This document shows, in pieces, positions 39,544 through 41,854 of a stretch of 41,854 nt of DNA. Positions within the stretch are counted from its first letter, which is position 1; the number at the start of each line of letters is the position of its first letter. The DNA comes from Chara braunii (taxonomy: Eukaryota > Streptophyta > Charophyceae > Charales > Characeae): positions 2,933,978 to 2,975,831 of the forward strand of contig BFEA01000146.1 of assembly GCA_003427395.1 (NCBI GenBank), given 5' to 3'. The translations under genes and the position numbers were made by a program. The notes beneath the pieces are model-generated. The model ran no database searches, was not told the DNA's origin, and saw only the letters and a program-made list of their open reading frames with translations.

Positions 39544-40460
39544 GTATACTCAAGGTCGACAGTTGGTGGCGACCAAGTAAGTTCTCTCCCTTTTCTCGGC
39601 GTGTGTCTCCCTGTGTTTCACTTTGTGTCCGTGTCCTTAGGATACCTGTGCCTCTCGTGTCACCATGTATGTGACCCTGTGTATTTGTGTGACACGGTGC
39701 ACGTTGCATATCATAAGGGTGCAGACCAGAGCAATAACTCACCTCTCTCTCATAGTACAGGACAGCACAATGGAAGGCAGAATTACCAGTGATTAGACCA
39801 ATCAATGTCGAAATGCAGACCAAGCATACATCACCATCATCGTGGTTGTGAAGGGCCTTGGCGCTCATACAGGAGGAATGCGCCAGTCCCAAACGTACAC
39901 AGACGAGGACGAGGGCGATCAGACGAAGAAAGAGATATGGTGCAACAACCTCACTATGTCTGTGTGTATGTCTCACCGCGTGTGCGTGTCACATTGCACT
40001 GCGAGTCTGTGTGTGTGTCAAAGTGGCTGTGTACCTGTCTGCCGAATCTGCTTATCTGTCTGGTCTGCCGAATCCACTTGTCCGTCTGGTCTGTTTGTCC
40101 GTCCTTTTATCAAGACACATCGGAGCAGTAACGCAACACGATCCGTCACAATGTGCAGCACGCGGAGACCACAACATGGGACACAACAGGCAGGGCGTGT
40201 ATCCCAATGAGCTGGGCGGATGACAGACCCATCCTCACGACGCCATCGACCGGTGCATCACACGTCCCCAACCTTTCTTCCCATGATATATTCCACTGAT
40301 GGACAAGAACACCNTATTGCACAGAGTTAACATACCCCTGAGAGATGGAAGTGGTCCCCACTTTACTCACACTTGCCCNGCAATGCTAGCAGACTGTCGG
40401 TCCCAACCCCTGATGAGAACGTGGTTAAGTCCAAGAACCCAGTCTGTCAATGCCATAAAA
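39544..40460. other. No gene recognised
   Basis: TGTGT/CTGTC-rich blocks (39596-39700, 39955-40105) with long but compositionally odd frames; ambiguous bases at 40314 and 40379. Confidence 0.4.
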
Positions 40461-40915
40461 CCCACCCCACATACTCATTCAGTGTGTGTATCTGTGTGTT
40501 TGCCCGTGTAAGTGTCATGGTGCCTGCGTTACAGCGTACCTATCACGTTGTGACTGTGTCACCTTGTCACTGCACCTGTATTGCTGTATATCTGTGTGGT
40601 TTCACAACGTCTGCCTCCGTAACTGTGTATGTATGTTGCGTGCTCGTGTCATTGTGACTGTGTATGCCATGGTATTTGGCCGTGTCACANCATATGCCTG
40701 CGTGTGTCACANCGTTGACCACGNATTTGGGTGCGCGCTCCAGACTGTCCATCCGCCTCGGACTGTGTATGCCTGCCTCAAACCGTGCTTGTCAGCCTTG
40801 GGCTCGTGCGTGTCCATCCCAAACAGTGTCTGTTTGCCCCAAACTGCGTATGACTGCCCCAGATTGTGTTTGTTTTGTTCAGTCCGGTTCCGTATGCCTG
40901 GTTGTGTGTCTGCCG
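40461..40915. repeat. Degenerate GT-rich minisatellite
   Basis: The first half has TGTGTCA..GTGACTGTGT variants. The second half (40738-40875) has about five units of CCCCAAACTGTGTATGCCTG type at ~28-bp spacing. Ambiguous bases at 40690, 40713 and 40724. No gene follows to 41176. Confidence 0.55.
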
Positions 40916-41169
40916 ATTCGCTGTAGGTTCGCCTGTCTGTATTTTTATTTTCTGTTTTGTTTGTCTGTCCGTACTTTCCTCTATTCGTGTGCGCGAACCG
41001 AGAGTCGTTGGCTGCTGCTGCGTCCCAGCCATTTTGAAGTGACCTGGTATTCGAACCGCATCTGAAGTAGCCGCGTGTCTAAGTTTCTGAGTTCGGGCGC
41101 TTGTTGNCAGTCTGGCGTGAAGTCTGTTTCGCAAACATGTAGGATGAAACAGACAACAATCTGATTACA

Positions 41170-41232
41170 ACGATAATAATAGTAGTAATAACAATAATAA
41201 TATAAATAATAATAATAGTAATTAACAGTAAT
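41170..41232. repeat. (AAT/AAC)n microsatellite
   Basis: AATAATAGTAGTAATAACAATAATAATATAAATAATAATAATAGTAATTAACAGTAAT in imperfect form. 41237-41767 has no gene; it includes a C9 run at 41386-41394 and ambiguous bases at 41347, 41350 and 41709. Confidence 0.85.
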
Positions 41233-41768
41233 AACAGGAAATAAGCAACACCGAGATGACAATTCCTGATTACCTCATCATAGTAACACCCAGATAGTCA
41301 CATCGTGTCAAGAGAGCAGCATTGCACCAGTAACATACTGATGAGGNTNGTGGCGCTGCAGACCAATGTCAAGGAGAGCATACTCCCCCCCCCCTCTAAC
41401 ACAAGAGTCCAGCCCCTTGGCCCTTGTACTTGCATTCAGCGCCCAACCTACTCCTATATAGCCATTACAGCCTACGAATTCGCATTCTGTTTGACATTCA
41501 GCGGCAGTCCGAAGTACTTGAAGATGTCGTCCACACAGACCATCCCCAATGCAAGGGAAGTGCCTTCAAATCATCATCATCATTATCCCAGATCTGTTGT
41601 TTGTATCCTACCCGACTCGTTGTCCGGATTACCGATGGTGGGTCCTATCCTACCCCACTACTAAACGGCCACTATGACTGACAGTCATTACAGGAAAATG
41701 AGCAATAGNGAGATCCAGATCTCAGCTGCACCATACCAACGTGACCGGACCCGGGCCACCGATGGCTG

Positions 41769-41854
41769 CAATAATAACAATAATAATAAATAATAATAAT
41801 AAATAATAATAATAATAATAATAAAATAATAATAATAATGCAAGGAAATAAATA
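41769..41854. repeat. (AAT)n microsatellite at the window end
   Basis: AATAATAACAATAATAATAA followed by further AAT/AAAT units up to about 41840. Confidence 0.9.

Noticed and set aside
39281-39976. 231-codon minus-strand ORF with a poly-Leu segment
   Set aside because: The Leu run is the AAT microsatellite read in reverse; the rest has no recognisable domain.
41040-41105. Possible minus-strand tRNA (GGTTCGAATACC)
   Set aside because: Acceptor, D and anticodon arms do not pair; only the B-box-like word is present.
41337-41352. CTGATGAGG as a second hammerhead core
   Set aside because: Followed by ambiguous bases and no stem II or GAAA strand.

Overview
The window is nuclear DNA of a streptophyte (plant-lineage) eukaryote with a repeat-rich genome. 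The signs are a Ty3/gypsy chromovirus with a C-terminal chromodomain, U6 snRNA copies with the plant-type sequence, many TTTAGGG-like stretches, spliced-looking genes and dense mini- and microsatellites. From memory only, the acidic 'SYSEHSEGELSE...' and 'RRRRSRSPSSS' protein style resembles hypothetical proteins of the charophyte alga Chara braunii. That is my best guess, not a database result. Two assembly gaps (11870-11922 and 28146-28650) and about 18 single ambiguous bases are present.

Layout. 1-9527: a decayed chromovirus on the + strand. It has a long structured, pyrimidine-rich leader, gag, then pol carrying protease, RT, RNase H, integrase and chromodomain, a 557-bp tandem duplication, a minisatellite-rich 3' region and a probable 3' LTR at 9216-9527. 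No 5' LTR is in view. 9.6-12.6 kb: mostly non-coding, with short tandem repeats and two U6 snRNA copies in opposite orientation; one is clearly a poly(A)-tailed retrocopy. 12.8-23.8 kb: a gene-bearing stretch whose better ORFs lie on the minus strand. These are an acidic hypothetical protein, a Cys/His-containing ORF, a Ser/Glu-rich decaying gene, a two-exon gene I could splice in frame (21556-22759), and an upstream paralogue of its first exon (23482-23775). A nested CCAAT palindrome lies at 18.4 kb. 22.3-25.1 kb holds 13- to 24-bp minisatellites.

26.8-36.7 kb: a composite repeat region. Two direct ~700-bp repeats (A 26825-27533, B 35632-36330) bracket about 8.1 kb. Inside are a chain of perfect short hairpins with a 5'-truncated U6 chimera and a degenerate hammerhead-like core, a 54-bp coding minisatellite, a TATA-bearing repeat (C), two tandem gag-like genes each ending in a CCHC zinc knuckle and each split by one in-frame amber codon, and a six-unit array of small hairpins. 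I see no pol in it. Immediately after B sits an inverted copy (D) of repeat C. This is the most interesting part of the window: it looks like a non-autonomous, gag-only retroelement or a nest of such elements.

36.7-41.9 kb: no recognised genes. It carries a 162-bp satellite whose monomers fold into long hairpins, AAT-type microsatellites and degenerate GT-rich minisatellites.

The functions given are those of retroelement families. The host ORFs could not be assigned to known families.
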